From NCBI GenBank assembly GCA_003243445.1, contig QFQQ01000034.1:3911-67910 (forward strand): DNA of 64,000 nt. The letters are read 5' to 3'. A program made the translations under genes and the position numbers. Numbering within the stretch: position 1 is the first letter of the stretch; each line of letters begins with the position of its first letter. Shown here one piece after another: positions 43,529 to 51,648 of this stretch. The notes below the pieces were generated by a model. The model worked only from the letters and a program-made list of their open reading frames with translations. It ran no database searches and was not told the DNA's origin. Source of the DNA: Citrobacter freundii (GTDB lineage: Bacteria; Bacteroidota; Bacteroidia; Chitinophagales; Chitinophagaceae).

Positions 43529-44212
43529 TTATACCCAACCAAGGTAAAAGCTGACCGGCATCATTGCAAATGCCAGCGGAACGATGATGGAAAATCCAAC
43601 ACCGGTCGCGTTGATCAGGTGAATATATTTATGATTGCTCAGGCCCAGCGTACGGAATGCACTCTGGAAACCGTGCAGCAGGTGCCATGCAAGGGAGATA
43701 CAACCCAGAACATAAAGGATCACTACAGGGATGTTATCGGTGAATACATCTCTCATGCGGCCGAACAGGTCGTGATAAAGTGTGCCATTATCCGTATATT
43801 CTTCGAGGCCGGTAATACGTGAAGGCACCCAGAAATGAGCGATGTGCATGATCAGGAACAACAGGATCAGTGTTCCAAGAAGACCCATTGATTTTCTGTA
43901 CCAGGCCGAACCTTTGCTGCCCATTTTAACCTGGTAGCCTTTCTTTCTTTTAGCGCGGTTCTGGAATTCCAGTACCAGGCCCTGGATGATGTGCAGGAAA
44001 AAGAAGGCAAATAATCCGATCTCAAGAATACGTGGGACAACGTTCTGGCCCATGAAGTGAGCGGCCTTGTTGAACATAACCCCTCCATCCATTGCCCAGA
44101 TACAGGCGTTCAGACCAACGTGAACTACTAAGAATGCGACAAGGAACAGACCGGATAAACTCATGATGAGTTTCTTTCCGACAGAAGATGTGAAGAAATC
44201 AGACCATTTCAT
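43529..44212 (-). CDS. sdhC: succinate dehydrogenase cytochrome b subunit (b558 type)
   Basis: A single 227-residue membrane subunit with five predicted helices, replacing separate SdhC and SdhD. His residues suited to bind two b haems are in FLVVHVGLNACIW (first helix), FFFLHIIQGLVLEF, FLIMHIAHFWV and LAWHLLHGFQSAF. It anchors SdhAB and reduces menaquinone. It is the first full gene of sdhCAB. A promoter is predicted about 220 bp upstream, leaving a long 5' UTR that contains a short ORF ending seven bases before this ATG. Confidence 0.95.
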   Translation of the reverse strand: MKWSDFFTSSVGKKLIMSLSGLFLVAFLVVHVGLNACIWAMDGGVMFNKAAHFMGQNVVPRILEIGLFAFFFLHIIQGLVLEFQNRAKRKKGYQVKMGSKGSAWYRKSMGLLGTLILLFLIMHIAHFWVPSRITGLEEYTDNGTLYHDLFGRMRDVFTDNIPVVILYVLGCISLAWHLLHGFQSAFRTLGLSNHKYIHLINATGVGFSIIVPLAFAMMPVSFYLGWV

Positions 44213-44219
44213 CCGTATA

Positions 44220-44297
44220 TCATTTACTGTTTTGGTGACGGATGGAACGCCCGATGTACATTGGTCTGTAACCAGAAACCTTACCCAGGCGTTTCAT
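44220..44297 (-). CDS. possible 25-residue upstream ORF before sdhC
   Basis: An ATG at 44297 opens a 25-codon frame (MKRLGKVSGYRPMYIGRSIR, then HQNSK) that stops at 44220, seven bases before the sdhC start. The peptide is very basic. It lies inside the predicted sdh 5' UTR, so it would be translated just ahead of sdhC and could couple to it. There is no homology evidence. Confidence 0.25.
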   Translation of the reverse strand: MKRLGKVSGYRPMYIGRSIRHQNSK

Positions 44298-44430
44298 CAG
44301 AATACTCTTTATTTAATCAGCAGCGGATGGATCTTTCGCTATCAAAACAGCCTCTTTCAGCGCAAGGGATAGTGGATGTTCTGACAAGGGCGACTCATAC
44401 GCAAACAATGGGATGGTGATTAAATTTTTG

Positions 44431-44464
44431 CAAAGTTAGTATCGGATGACGAAAGAATGACAAA
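44431..44464 (-). promoter_or_regulatory. sdhCAB promoter (-33 and -7 boxes)
   Basis: On the minus strand TTTG (44464-44461) and TAACTTTG (44438-44431) are 22 bp apart, close to the Bacteroidota pattern TTTG-N19-21-TAnnTTTG. This is the best two-box promoter match in the window. Transcription would start near 44424. Confidence 0.6.
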
Positions 44465-44548
44465 AACTTTTGCAATCGTTATCGGTAAGTCCTTAATAAG
44501 TAAAGTTTTTTTAATAGAACCGGCGACAGGGGGGCTTTCCGGCGAAAT

Positions 44549-44699
44549 CAGATGGCTGATGACCGATGGCTGTTGGCCGGGCTTCGCGTTCTGAAGAAAA
44601 ATGACAATAAAGAAGCATCCTGGGGCGAAAGGCTTCGATAGATATAATTAGGTATCAACCTGCGAAGCCCGGCCATCTGCCATCGGTCATCGGCCATCG
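44549..44699. repeat. family B2 inverted repeat (GATGGCC units)
   Basis: Left arm 44549-44587 (GATGGCTGATGACCGATGGC, then GGCCGGGCTTCGC) and right arm 44662-44699 (GCGAAGCCCGGCCATCTGCC, then ATCGGTCATCGG) share about 33 complementary positions around a 74-nt spacer. It lies between the divergent-side upstream region of sdhC and the end of the next gene. Confidence 0.85.
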
Positions 44700-44733
44700 A
44701 ACGAACTCCGGAAGTATTCAACTCAAGGAATCC

Positions 44734-45297
44734 CTAATCCAGCCTCGCCATCTGCTCCCCATCAATCTTCTTAAAAAGATGAAAGGGTTTATATACTCTC
44801 CAGTTGTCCAGCTGTTGCAGTTCGATGTAGCGGTTCAGTTTGGCCTTTTTGAAATCGTATTGGGTTTGTTCGGGCATGTTGAGGGAGACAACCCAGCCGT
44901 TTTCGTCGGAGATCTCTTCGTATAGTTCTTCGTAATAGTCAGACCCGCCGCTGTGGAAGTTCAGCACATTTTCGGTGATCAGTATGAATTTGTGAATGCC
45001 TTCATACATGAACTTTTCAAGGACATCCCGCTTTAGTGTCATGATATCATTCTCGATCGCATCGTTCCACTCGCCTATCATTTCGATCACAGCATAACTT
45101 TCTTCATAGTCGGCCATTAATACTTTCAGATAGAGTGTGCGGCTGCCAAATTCATCCCATTGGGGATGGATATAATAGTTGTAAACTGTTTGCGAGAATT
45201 CGAATTCAGAATAAGCCCTTCCATAAAACGGCGAACGCACGTCTTCTTCACTCACATAAATGTGACGCCAATTGTAAAAAGGTTCAATATCATGCAT
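44734..45297 (-). CDS. conserved hypothetical protein
   Basis: A 187-residue soluble protein with no signal peptide or membrane helix. It is acidic and rich in aromatic residues, with FYNWRHIYVSEEDVRSPFYG and FSQTVYNYYIHPQWDEFGSR near the N-terminus, FILITENVLNFHSGGSDYYE in the middle and QLDNWRVYKPFHLFKKIDGE near the end. I do not recognise a domain. The high density of Trp/Tyr and conserved-looking blocks indicates a real gene. An exact -7 box lies 66 bp upstream. Confidence 0.65.
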   Translation of the reverse strand: MHDIEPFYNWRHIYVSEEDVRSPFYGRAYSEFEFSQTVYNYYIHPQWDEFGSRTLYLKVLMADYEESYAVIEMIGEWNDAIENDIMTLKRDVLEKFMYEGIHKFILITENVLNFHSGGSDYYEELYEEISDENGWVVSLNMPEQTQYDFKKAKLNRYIELQQLDNWRVYKPFHLFKKIDGEQMARLD

Positions 45298-45362
45298 AGA
45301 TCAAAGGAAAAAGAGGGAAAGAGAAAAAAAGGTAACCGGTGAGACCGCTCTTTTTCGTTGTG

Positions 45363-45370
45363 CAAATATA
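45363..45370 (-). promoter_or_regulatory. -7 promoter box of the 44734-45297 gene
   Basis: The minus strand reads TATATTTG, an exact TAnnTTTG match, 66 bp before the ATG. Confidence 0.5.
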
Positions 45371-45390
45371 AGAAGCAGCAAGAAAAAATG

Positions 45391-45420
45391 AAACGCCTCC
45401 GCAGTGAAACGAAGGCGTTT
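45391..45420 (-). terminator. terminator of the thr operon
   Basis: AAACGCCT and AGGCGTTT close a hairpin with an interrupted inner stem. On the minus strand CATTTTTTC follows. It lies 37-66 nt after the thrC stop. Confidence 0.7.
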
Positions 45421-45456
45421 TCTGTTAGAATGTTCTTAACTTATTTTGGAAAAATC

Positions 45457-46752
45457 TTATGCCAGCAGGATCGATCTCAGATGGTTATAATCAGGTTTTA
45501 TAAAAAGACTTTTTTTCTTTTGTTCCATAAGGGATTGAAGGGATGAAGGGAGCTTGACGGCCTTGCCGGTGGCTTCTTCTACCGCAGCGGGAAATTTAAC
45601 AGGATGAGCAGTCTCCAGGAAATAACCTTTTTGTCCTTCGTTTGTTTGGAGATACCGCTGCAACGCCAGGTAACCGACGGCTCCATGGGGATCCGCGAGA
45701 TAATGATCGTTATTATAGATCTCACGGATGGTATTCATCGTTTCTTCATCGGTGATCCGGTCAGCTGATAATTTCTTTTTTAATTCAGGCAGCTCATGAT
45801 GGAAGATCTCAAGGATGCGGACGAAATTGCTGGGATTGCCAACGTCCATAGCATTGCTGAGTGTGGGTACGGCAGTGCGGGGCTGATAGTTGCCGGTTTC
45901 GAGATAACCGGATACTACATCATTTACATTGCAGGCAGCAATAAAATGTTTTACGGGCAAGCCTGATGCATTGGAGAGGATGCCGGCGCAGATATTGCCG
46001 AAGTTGCCACTTGGTACAGCAACCACAGGCGGATTGTTCTTATCCTTCCATTGTTTCCATGCAAGGAAATAATAAAATTGCTGGGGCAGCCATCTTGCTA
46101 CATTGATCGAATTGGCGGAAGTGAGAAAAACGCTGCTGCGTAACTTCTCATCCGCAAAAGCCTGCTTGACGAGTTGCTGGCAATCATCAAAACTTCCATC
46201 CACTTCTAGCGCTTTAATGTTTTTTCCGAGTGTGGTCAGCTGTTTTTCCTGGGCAGGACTTACTTTTCCTGAAGGATATAAGATCACCACCTCCACTCCT
46301 TCCACTCCGAGGAACCCGTTGGCAACAGCACCGCCGGTATCACCTGAAGTTGCAACCAGCACCGTTACTTTTCTTGATTCGCCAGAGAGGAAGTAGCCGA
46401 GACAACGGCTCATGAATCTTGCGCCAACGTCCTTAAACGCAAGCGTTGGTCCATGAAATAATTCAAGAGAAGAGATCGTGTCATTCAGTTTTACCAATGG
46501 TATGTCAAAACTCAATGTTTCTTTCACAATACGCTTCAGTTGATCATCAGGGATGGATGAAGCCACATAGGGTTTGATCACATCAAGCGCAATCTCTTCA
46601 TCGGACATTTTTTCGATACGGTCAAACCAATTCTTATCTAACACAGGAATATTTTCCGGGAAGTATAATCCTTTATCCGGAGCCTGGCCTAAAATTGTTG
46701 CCTCTTTGAAATCAACAGCTGGGGACTGTCGATTGGTGCTATAGTATTTCAA
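45457..46752 (-). CDS. thrC: threonine synthase
   Basis: It converts O-phosphohomoserine to threonine using PLP. Homologues begin MKYYSTN; here the codon before KYYSTN is TTG (46752), with another TTG eight codons upstream and no ATG in frame, so a TTG start is proposed (431 residues). The PLP Lys is in LAFKDVGARFMSRCLGYF, and the phosphate-binding loop in VATSGDTGGAVANGFLG. SGNFGNICAG and EDE-rich C-terminal blocks are intact. It is the last gene of thrABC. A family C inverted repeat separates it from thrB, and a terminator follows. Confidence 0.94.
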   Translation of the reverse strand: MKYYSTNRQSPAVDFKEATILGQAPDKGLYFPENIPVLDKNWFDRIEKMSDEEIALDVIKPYVASSIPDDQLKRIVKETLSFDIPLVKLNDTISSLELFHGPTLAFKDVGARFMSRCLGYFLSGESRKVTVLVATSGDTGGAVANGFLGVEGVEVVILYPSGKVSPAQEKQLTTLGKNIKALEVDGSFDDCQQLVKQAFADEKLRSSVFLTSANSINVARWLPQQFYYFLAWKQWKDKNNPPVVAVPSGNFGNICAGILSNASGLPVKHFIAACNVNDVVSGYLETGNYQPRTAVPTLSNAMDVGNPSNFVRILEIFHHELPELKKKLSADRITDEETMNTIREIYNNDHYLADPHGAVGYLALQRYLQTNEGQKGYFLETAHPVKFPAAVEEATGKAVKLPSSLQSLMEQKKKSLFIKPDYNHLRSILLA

Positions 46753-46790
46753 GTGATTGAAGGTTTTAAAGTTCAATGATTGGGTTAAGA

Positions 46791-46921
46791 GGTTCCAGAG
46801 GTTTCAGAGGTTTCAGAAGTTCCAGAGGTTGCTCCGCAGATTGTAGTGCGTACTGGTTACGAGAAAAGCTGCTATTGGAAGAACTTCTGGAACCTATGAA
46901 ACCTCTGGAACTTCTGAAACC
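46791..46921. repeat. family C inverted repeat between thrB and thrC
   Basis: Left arm 46791-46830 (GGTTCCAGAGGTTTCAGAGG units) and right arm 46882-46921 (AACTTCTGGAACCTATGAAA units) are complementary at most positions around a 51-nt spacer. It is inside the thr operon, ten bases from the thrB stop. Confidence 0.85.
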
Positions 46922-46931
46922 TGATCTGGAC

Positions 46932-47855
46932 CTACCCTTCACTGAGGGTAACCCCGTTTTTATTAATGGTAGTTACATACGTGTGATAAGCGATGCCGAT
47001 GCGGTTATACACCTGTTTCATCTCCTCTTCCACTCTTCTGGCCGTGCGTTCATCCCTGCTGAGCATAAATATGGAAGGCCCTGATCCGGAGATGCCGCCG
47101 CCCAATGCGCCCGCTGCTTTGCAGTTGGCTTTTACTTCGTCGAAGCCCGGAATAAGAATGCTTCGCACAGGTTCTATGATCACATCTTCCAGTGAGCGGC
47201 CAATGAGATCGAGATCATTTTTCAGCAGACCTGCAACCAATCCCGCGATATTTCCCCACTGGCGTATCGCGTCTTTCAGCAAGACCTGCTGACGCAAAAT
47301 TTGTCTCGCATCGGAAGTGCGTACTTCTATCTGTGGATGTATCACGGTCACGTAAAGATCAGGTGCGGGAATAGAGATCACATCCAGCGGATGAATGGAC
47401 CGGATCAGGCTGACACCGCCAAGAATGCATGGAGCGATATTGTCTGCATGCTTTACTCCTGATGCCAGCTTTTCTCCATTCATGGCAAATTGTATCACTT
47501 CATCTTTGCTGAAGATGTTCCCGAGTAAATGATTTGCCGCAACAGCAGCTCCGGCTGCACTTGCTGCACTGGAGCCTATGCCACTTCCGGGCTTGATGTG
47601 TTTTTCGATCGTCACATCAAAACCTACCTGCCCTCCTATCTGTTCCATGATGGATAAGAACACAACACCGGCCACATTCTTCTCTGGCTCTGTTGGCAGA
47701 TTGAACTCATCACGGTTATGTATGACCACCTTTGGTTCATTGAGCAATCTTACTTCCATGATATCGCAAGGCTCACTTAATGCAAGACCGAGGATATCAA
47801 AGCCGCAGACAAGGTTGGCGACTGTGCCGGGGGCGTGGACTTTTAGGGTTGACAT
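46932..47855 (-). CDS. thrB: homoserine kinase
   Basis: It phosphorylates homoserine in the threonine pathway. The ATG at 47855 (MSTLKVHAPGTVANLVCGFD, 307 residues) is the family start. An in-frame ATG at 48011 would add 52 residues translated from a family C repeat (runs of KPLEPLELL) and is rejected. The GHMP ATP loop is KPGSGIGSSAASAAGAAVAA (about 88-107), and the C-terminal motif GGGISGSGPSIFML near residue 265. It is the middle gene of thrABC, with repeats on both sides. Confidence 0.95.
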   Translation of the reverse strand: MSTLKVHAPGTVANLVCGFDILGLALSEPCDIMEVRLLNEPKVVIHNRDEFNLPTEPEKNVAGVVFLSIMEQIGGQVGFDVTIEKHIKPGSGIGSSAASAAGAAVAANHLLGNIFSKDEVIQFAMNGEKLASGVKHADNIAPCILGGVSLIRSIHPLDVISIPAPDLYVTVIHPQIEVRTSDARQILRQQVLLKDAIRQWGNIAGLVAGLLKNDLDLIGRSLEDVIIEPVRSILIPGFDEVKANCKAAGALGGGISGSGPSIFMLSRDERTARRVEEEMKQVYNRIGIAYHTYVTTINKNGVTLSEG

Positions 47856-47872
47856 CTGGTTGAAAGTTGTTA

Positions 47873-48050
47873 GAGGTTTAATAGGTTTAATAGGTTTTAG
47901 AAGTTCCAGCGGTTCCAGAAGTTCCAGAAGTTCCAGGGGTTCCAGGGGTTTCAGCGGTTCTTCTGACAGTAATTCCTTCAGTACGAGTGGGCTCTGCAAT
48001 TTGCGGAGCAACCTTTGGAACTGCTGGAACTTCTGAAACCGCTGGAACCT
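47873..48050. repeat. family C inverted repeat between thrA and thrB, unequal arms
   Basis: A long left arm (47873-47959, about nine 9-bp units such as GGTTCCAGA and AGTTCCAGG) faces a shorter right arm (48010-48050, CCTTTGGAACTGCTGGAAC units). The unequal unit number indicates expansion or contraction of the array. It ends 11 bases before the thrA stop. Confidence 0.85.
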
Positions 48051-48060
48051 TTCTTCGGCA

Positions 48061-50502
48061 CTACCTGCTTGCCCGGATCACATCCGCAAACACCCCGCTC
48101 GCTGTCACTTCCGCTCCTGCGCCCGCTCCTTTTACCACCATCGGCTGTTCCGGATAACGGTCTGTATAGAAGAGGACAATATTGTCTTTTCCATAGAGAT
48201 GATAAAGATTGTGGGCCGGATCGATGTGCTGGAGGCCAACGGATGCGGTGCCGTTATTGAAGGAGGCAACAAACTTCAGTTTGCAGCCGGCTTTCGCGGC
48301 ATCATCATACAATTTTTTGAAATGACTTTCTTCTTTGGCCATAGCAGCATAGAAATCGGCAACAGATCCCTGCATGCAGGATGCCGGCATAAAACTCTTG
48401 TTGGAGATCTGGTCCATTTCTATTTTCTCACCCGCTTCACGCGCGAGGATCATGATCTTGCGCATAACGTCAGTGCCGCTCAGATCAAGACGTGGATCGG
48501 GTTCTGTGTACCCTTCATCCTGGGCCTGCTTTACCACGTCGGCAAACGGCCGGGTTCCATCATAATTATTGAATACGAAGTTCAGCGTGCCGCTTAATAC
48601 CGCATCGATGCGATGCACACGGTCTCCACTCCGCAGCAGATCATTCAGTGTGCCGATGATAGGTAATGCTGCACCGACATTTGTTTCAAAGAGGAACTGG
48701 CAATTGAATTCATTGGCCAGGTCTTTCAGTTTTTTGTATTGTACATAAGCGGATGAAGCAGCGATCTTGTTGCAGGCAACTACCGATATGCTTTTTTGTA
48801 AAAGCTGATCATACACGCCAGCGACTTTATCATTCGCCGTTACATCCACGAAAATCGAATTGCGGAGATTGCGTGAAATGATGCCATCCACGAAATTTTC
48901 GATACTGGCAGATTCGCCGTTTTCCAGTTCATCTTTCCATTTATTCAGATCGATGCCTTCTTCACGCAGGAGCATTTTACGGCTGTTGGAAATACCGATG
49001 ATCCTTACCTGTAATTTCATTTGTTCCTGCAGGAAGCGAAGCTGCTGTTGCAATTGCCCAAGCAGTTTAGCTCCAACATTACCTGTTCCCGCGATGAAAA
49101 GATTGACCTGTTTGTATGTTGTTTCAAAGAATTCCTCATGCAATACGTTGATCGCCTTGCGTACATCTTTGGTGGAGATCACAGCGGAAATATTCTTTTC
49201 AGAAGAACCCTGCGCGATGGCCCTGATGTTCACGCCGTTTTTCCCCATCGCACTGAACATGCGCCCGCTGATACCGGGATGACTTTTCATATTCTCCCCA
49301 ACCAATGCAACGATCGATAATTCACTTTCTATCAGCAATGGTTCCACTTTTTGTAAAGTGATCTCATTGGCAAATGCAGCATCCACCACCTGTTTTGCAG
49401 CGGCGGCGGCGCTTGCATCTACCGCTACGCAGATTGAATGTTCGGAAGAGCTTTGCGTGATCAATATCACATTGATGCGTTCGCTGCTTAATGCTTCGAA
49501 TAAGCGTTTGGAAAAACCAGGTATACCGATCATCCCGCTGCCTTCCAGGCTAAGCAGTACGATGTTATTGATGCTGGAGATACCACGCACGATATTGCCA
49601 TTGCGATGCGGCGATGATTCGATCAGCGTGCCTTCATCCTGAGGGGAGAAAGTATTCTTGATCCAAACGGGAATGCCTTTGTTCATCACGGGTTGTATCG
49701 TTGGCGGATAGATCACTTTCGCGCCAAAATGTGAAAGCTCCATCGCTTCCTGGTAAGAAATGCGCGGGATGATGCGTGCATTGGCTGTCAGTCGCGGATC
49801 TGCGGTCATCATACCACTTACATCTGTCCAGATCTCCAGGTTGTCCGCATCAACACTTGCAGCGAGGATTGCGGCTGTGTAATCCGACCCGCCTCTACCG
49901 AGTGTGGTGGTGATGCCTTTTTTATCCGCAGCAATAAATCCTGGCAGCAGGAATAACTGATGACCGGAGGATGAGAAGAACTGCCTGATCTTATCTGCGG
50001 TGGCGGGAAAATCAACTTCCGCAGCAGTGAAATTTGAATTGGTGACAATGAGTTCGCGGCTATCCTTCCATAATACATCAACATTCAATGATTGCAATGC
50101 GGATGCGATGATGCGGGAGGAGAGCCACTCTCCATAACTACCGATGCGGTCTTTTGAACGGGCTGTCAGTTCACGAAGAAGATAGATACCACTGCAAATA
50201 TCTTCCAGTTCGTTACAGCTTTTCTTTACAAGGCTGAGCAACTGGCTTTGTTGTGCAACAGGAATGAGTTGCTTCACTGCTTCCAGGTGCCGTTGTTCGA
50301 TCACAGCCAGTTTCTCTTTGTACGTTTCGTCTCCTTCTGCCGCAAGAGATGATGCGGAAAGCAAGAGGTCCGTCACGCCACCCAATGCTGAAACAATAAC
50401 TACTGTTTTATCTTTCTCTTTAGCAGCACTGACGATGCTGATAACCTTTCTGATGTTTTCTGCGTTGGCAACCGAAGTACCGCCAAACTTTAAGACCTGC
50501 AT
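48061..50502 (-). CDS. thrA: bifunctional aspartokinase / homoserine dehydrogenase
   Basis: It catalyses the first and third steps from aspartate to threonine. The 813 residues begin with the kinase motif MQVLKFGGTSVANAENIRKV. The kinase domain extends to about 290 (TTLGRGGSDYTAAILAAS, GMMTADPR), followed by two ACT domains (about 305-460; these give threonine feedback in homologues). The dehydrogenase starts with FIAGTGNVGAKLLGQL near 465 and includes FETNVGAALPIIGTLNDLL, LSGTLNFVF and GYTEPDPRLDLSGTDVMRK. It is the first structural gene of the operon, 102 bp after the Ile/Thr-rich leader peptide. Confidence 0.97.
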   Translation of the reverse strand: MQVLKFGGTSVANAENIRKVISIVSAAKEKDKTVVIVSALGGVTDLLLSASSLAAEGDETYKEKLAVIEQRHLEAVKQLIPVAQQSQLLSLVKKSCNELEDICSGIYLLRELTARSKDRIGSYGEWLSSRIIASALQSLNVDVLWKDSRELIVTNSNFTAAEVDFPATADKIRQFFSSSGHQLFLLPGFIAADKKGITTTLGRGGSDYTAAILAASVDADNLEIWTDVSGMMTADPRLTANARIIPRISYQEAMELSHFGAKVIYPPTIQPVMNKGIPVWIKNTFSPQDEGTLIESSPHRNGNIVRGISSINNIVLLSLEGSGMIGIPGFSKRLFEALSSERINVILITQSSSEHSICVAVDASAAAAAKQVVDAAFANEITLQKVEPLLIESELSIVALVGENMKSHPGISGRMFSAMGKNGVNIRAIAQGSSEKNISAVISTKDVRKAINVLHEEFFETTYKQVNLFIAGTGNVGAKLLGQLQQQLRFLQEQMKLQVRIIGISNSRKMLLREEGIDLNKWKDELENGESASIENFVDGIISRNLRNSIFVDVTANDKVAGVYDQLLQKSISVVACNKIAASSAYVQYKKLKDLANEFNCQFLFETNVGAALPIIGTLNDLLRSGDRVHRIDAVLSGTLNFVFNNYDGTRPFADVVKQAQDEGYTEPDPRLDLSGTDVMRKIMILAREAGEKIEMDQISNKSFMPASCMQGSVADFYAAMAKEESHFKKLYDDAAKAGCKLKFVASFNNGTASVGLQHIDPAHNLYHLYGKDNIVLFYTDRYPEQPMVVKGAGAGAEVTASGVFADVIRASR

Positions 50503-50594
50503 GATCCTGTTTTATGATGAAAAAATGATAGCAAATGAGCGTCGCTCCTGTCGTATTCAGCTTTGGTGAAGCCCTGGGGGTAGTATGGTAAATT

Positions 50595-50615
50595 CAATCC
50601 GCGATCAGCGGATTG
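50595..50615 (-). promoter_or_regulatory. hairpin overlapping the thr leader stop
   Basis: CAATCCGC and GCGGATTG form a perfect 8-bp stem with a 5-nt loop. On the minus strand it spans the final Ile-Arg-stop codons of the leader peptide, so a ribosome stalled upstream would leave it free to form and a ribosome reaching the stop would block it. A second hairpin (TGCAACA/TGTTGCA, about 50646-50664) lies just upstream of the leader start. Confidence 0.5.
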
Positions 50616-50643
50616 TTGTAATCGTTGTAATAATAATAGCCAT
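50605..50643 (-). CDS. thrL: threonine operon leader peptide
   Basis: The frame ATG GCT ATT ATT ATT ACA ACG ATT ACA ACA ATC CGC TGA encodes MAIIITTITTIR. Nine of its 12 residues are Ile or Thr, the two amino acids that control thr operon attenuation in enterobacteria, and the ITTITT core resembles the E. coli thrL peptide. It lies 102 bp upstream of thrA on the same strand and its stop codon is inside a stable hairpin. A typical intrinsic terminator between it and thrA was not found, so transcriptional attenuation is not proven; a translational version is possible. Confidence 0.7.
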   Translation of the reverse strand: MAIIITTITTIR

Positions 50644-50725
50644 CGTTGCAACAGGGGATGTTGCAGGAGAAGAGGTGATGATATGGTTATTATTCGCGAT
50701 CAATGTAGATGCAATATAGGAAAAA

Positions 50726-50822
50726 AGTCAAAAGTAAAAGTAAAAAGTAAAAAAAAGCGTAAACGATAGAAAATCTCTAACGTCTACGCAGTTTTTTTAA
50801 TTTTTAATTTTTACTTTTGACT
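50726..50822. repeat. family F A/T-rich inverted repeat with embedded -7 boxes
   Basis: Left arm 50726-50756 (AGTCAAAAGTAAAAGTAAAA) and right arm about 50792-50822 (TTTTACTTTTGACT end) are complementary; GCGTA (50757-50761) and TACGC (50785-50789) extend the inner stem. The tandem units are of the type AAAAGTA. It lies after the murQ stop and is a likely terminator. The left arm also contains TACTTTTG on the minus strand (50729-50736), an exact -7 match suited to start the thr leader mRNA about 80 nt before its ATG. Confidence 0.75.
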
Positions 50823-50825
50823 TCG

Positions 50826-51638
50826 TTACGCTACTGATTCGGCGGCTTTCTTAACGCTGCCATATTTAACCAACAGTTGTTTGGCTTTTTCGTAATCGCT
50901 CCAGTCCAGTCTTTCCATCAGCATTTTTACACCGCGGTCGATCAGTTTTTCGTTGGTGAGCTGCATGTTCACCATCTTGTTGTCTTCTACCCTGCCAAGC
51001 TGGATCATTGCAGAGGTGGAGATCATATTGAGTACGAGTTTTTGTGCGGTACCGCTTTTCATGCGTGTGCTGCCTGTTACAAACTCGGGGCCTACCACTA
51101 CTTCGATCGGGAAATCTGCTGCGGCGCTTACGGGTGAGTCAGGATTGCAGGAGATGCTGCCGGTGATGATGCCATGTTTGCGGCATTCATCCAGTGCGCC
51201 GATCACGTAAGGGGTTGTTCCGCTTGCTGCGATGCCGATCACCACGTCTTTATCAGATACATTGAATGCACTGAGATCTTTCCATCCCTGTTCACGGTCA
51301 TCTTCCGCAAACTCGATCGCAGTGGTGATAGCTTTATCGCCACCAGCGATCACTGCTACAACAAGGCCATACGGAACGCCATAAGTCGGAGGGCATTCAC
51401 TTGCGTCTACAACAGCCAGTCTTCCACTGGTGCCGGCGCCGATATAAAACAGTCGGCCGCCCATCAGCATCTTGTCACTAACTACTTCTACTAACTTTTC
51501 AATCTGGGGAATTGCTGCTTCAACAGCAGTGGGAACAGTCTGATCTTCTTTGTTGATGTTATCCAGCAATGTTCTGATACTCATTTTTTCGAGATGCCGG
51601 TATGAACTGTCCTGTTCCGTAATTTTTTCAAATGCCAT
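50826..51638 (-). CDS. murQ: N-acetylmuramic acid 6-phosphate etherase
   Basis: It splits MurNAc-6-phosphate into GlcNAc-6-phosphate and lactate in cell-wall recycling. The 270-residue SIS-domain protein has GGRLFYIGAGTSGRLAVVDA (about 61-80) with SECPPTYG, the catalytic Glu region and IGIAASGTTPYVIGALDECR plus GSTRMKSGTAQKLVLNMIST. The length is slightly below the usual 295-300, with a compact C-terminus. It is transcribed after the amino-sugar kinase gene with an 11-bp gap, which makes a recycling operon. Confidence 0.95.
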   Translation of the reverse strand: MAFEKITEQDSSYRHLEKMSIRTLLDNINKEDQTVPTAVEAAIPQIEKLVEVVSDKMLMGGRLFYIGAGTSGRLAVVDASECPPTYGVPYGLVVAVIAGGDKAITTAIEFAEDDREQGWKDLSAFNVSDKDVVIGIAASGTTPYVIGALDECRKHGIITGSISCNPDSPVSAAADFPIEVVVGPEFVTGSTRMKSGTAQKLVLNMISTSAMIQLGRVEDNKMVNMQLTNEKLIDRGVKMLMERLDWSDYEKAKQLLVKYGSVKKAAESVA

Positions 51639-51648
51639 GTATCCTCTT

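Noticed and set aside
47856..48011. N-terminal extension of homoserine kinase
   Set aside because: The added residues are translated family C repeat units; the conserved start is MSTLKVHAPG at 47855.
50503..50594. Intrinsic terminator between the thr leader and thrA
   Set aside because: A GAGCGACGCTC mini-stem lies well before a T run, but its 4-bp stem and distance are inadequate for a terminator.
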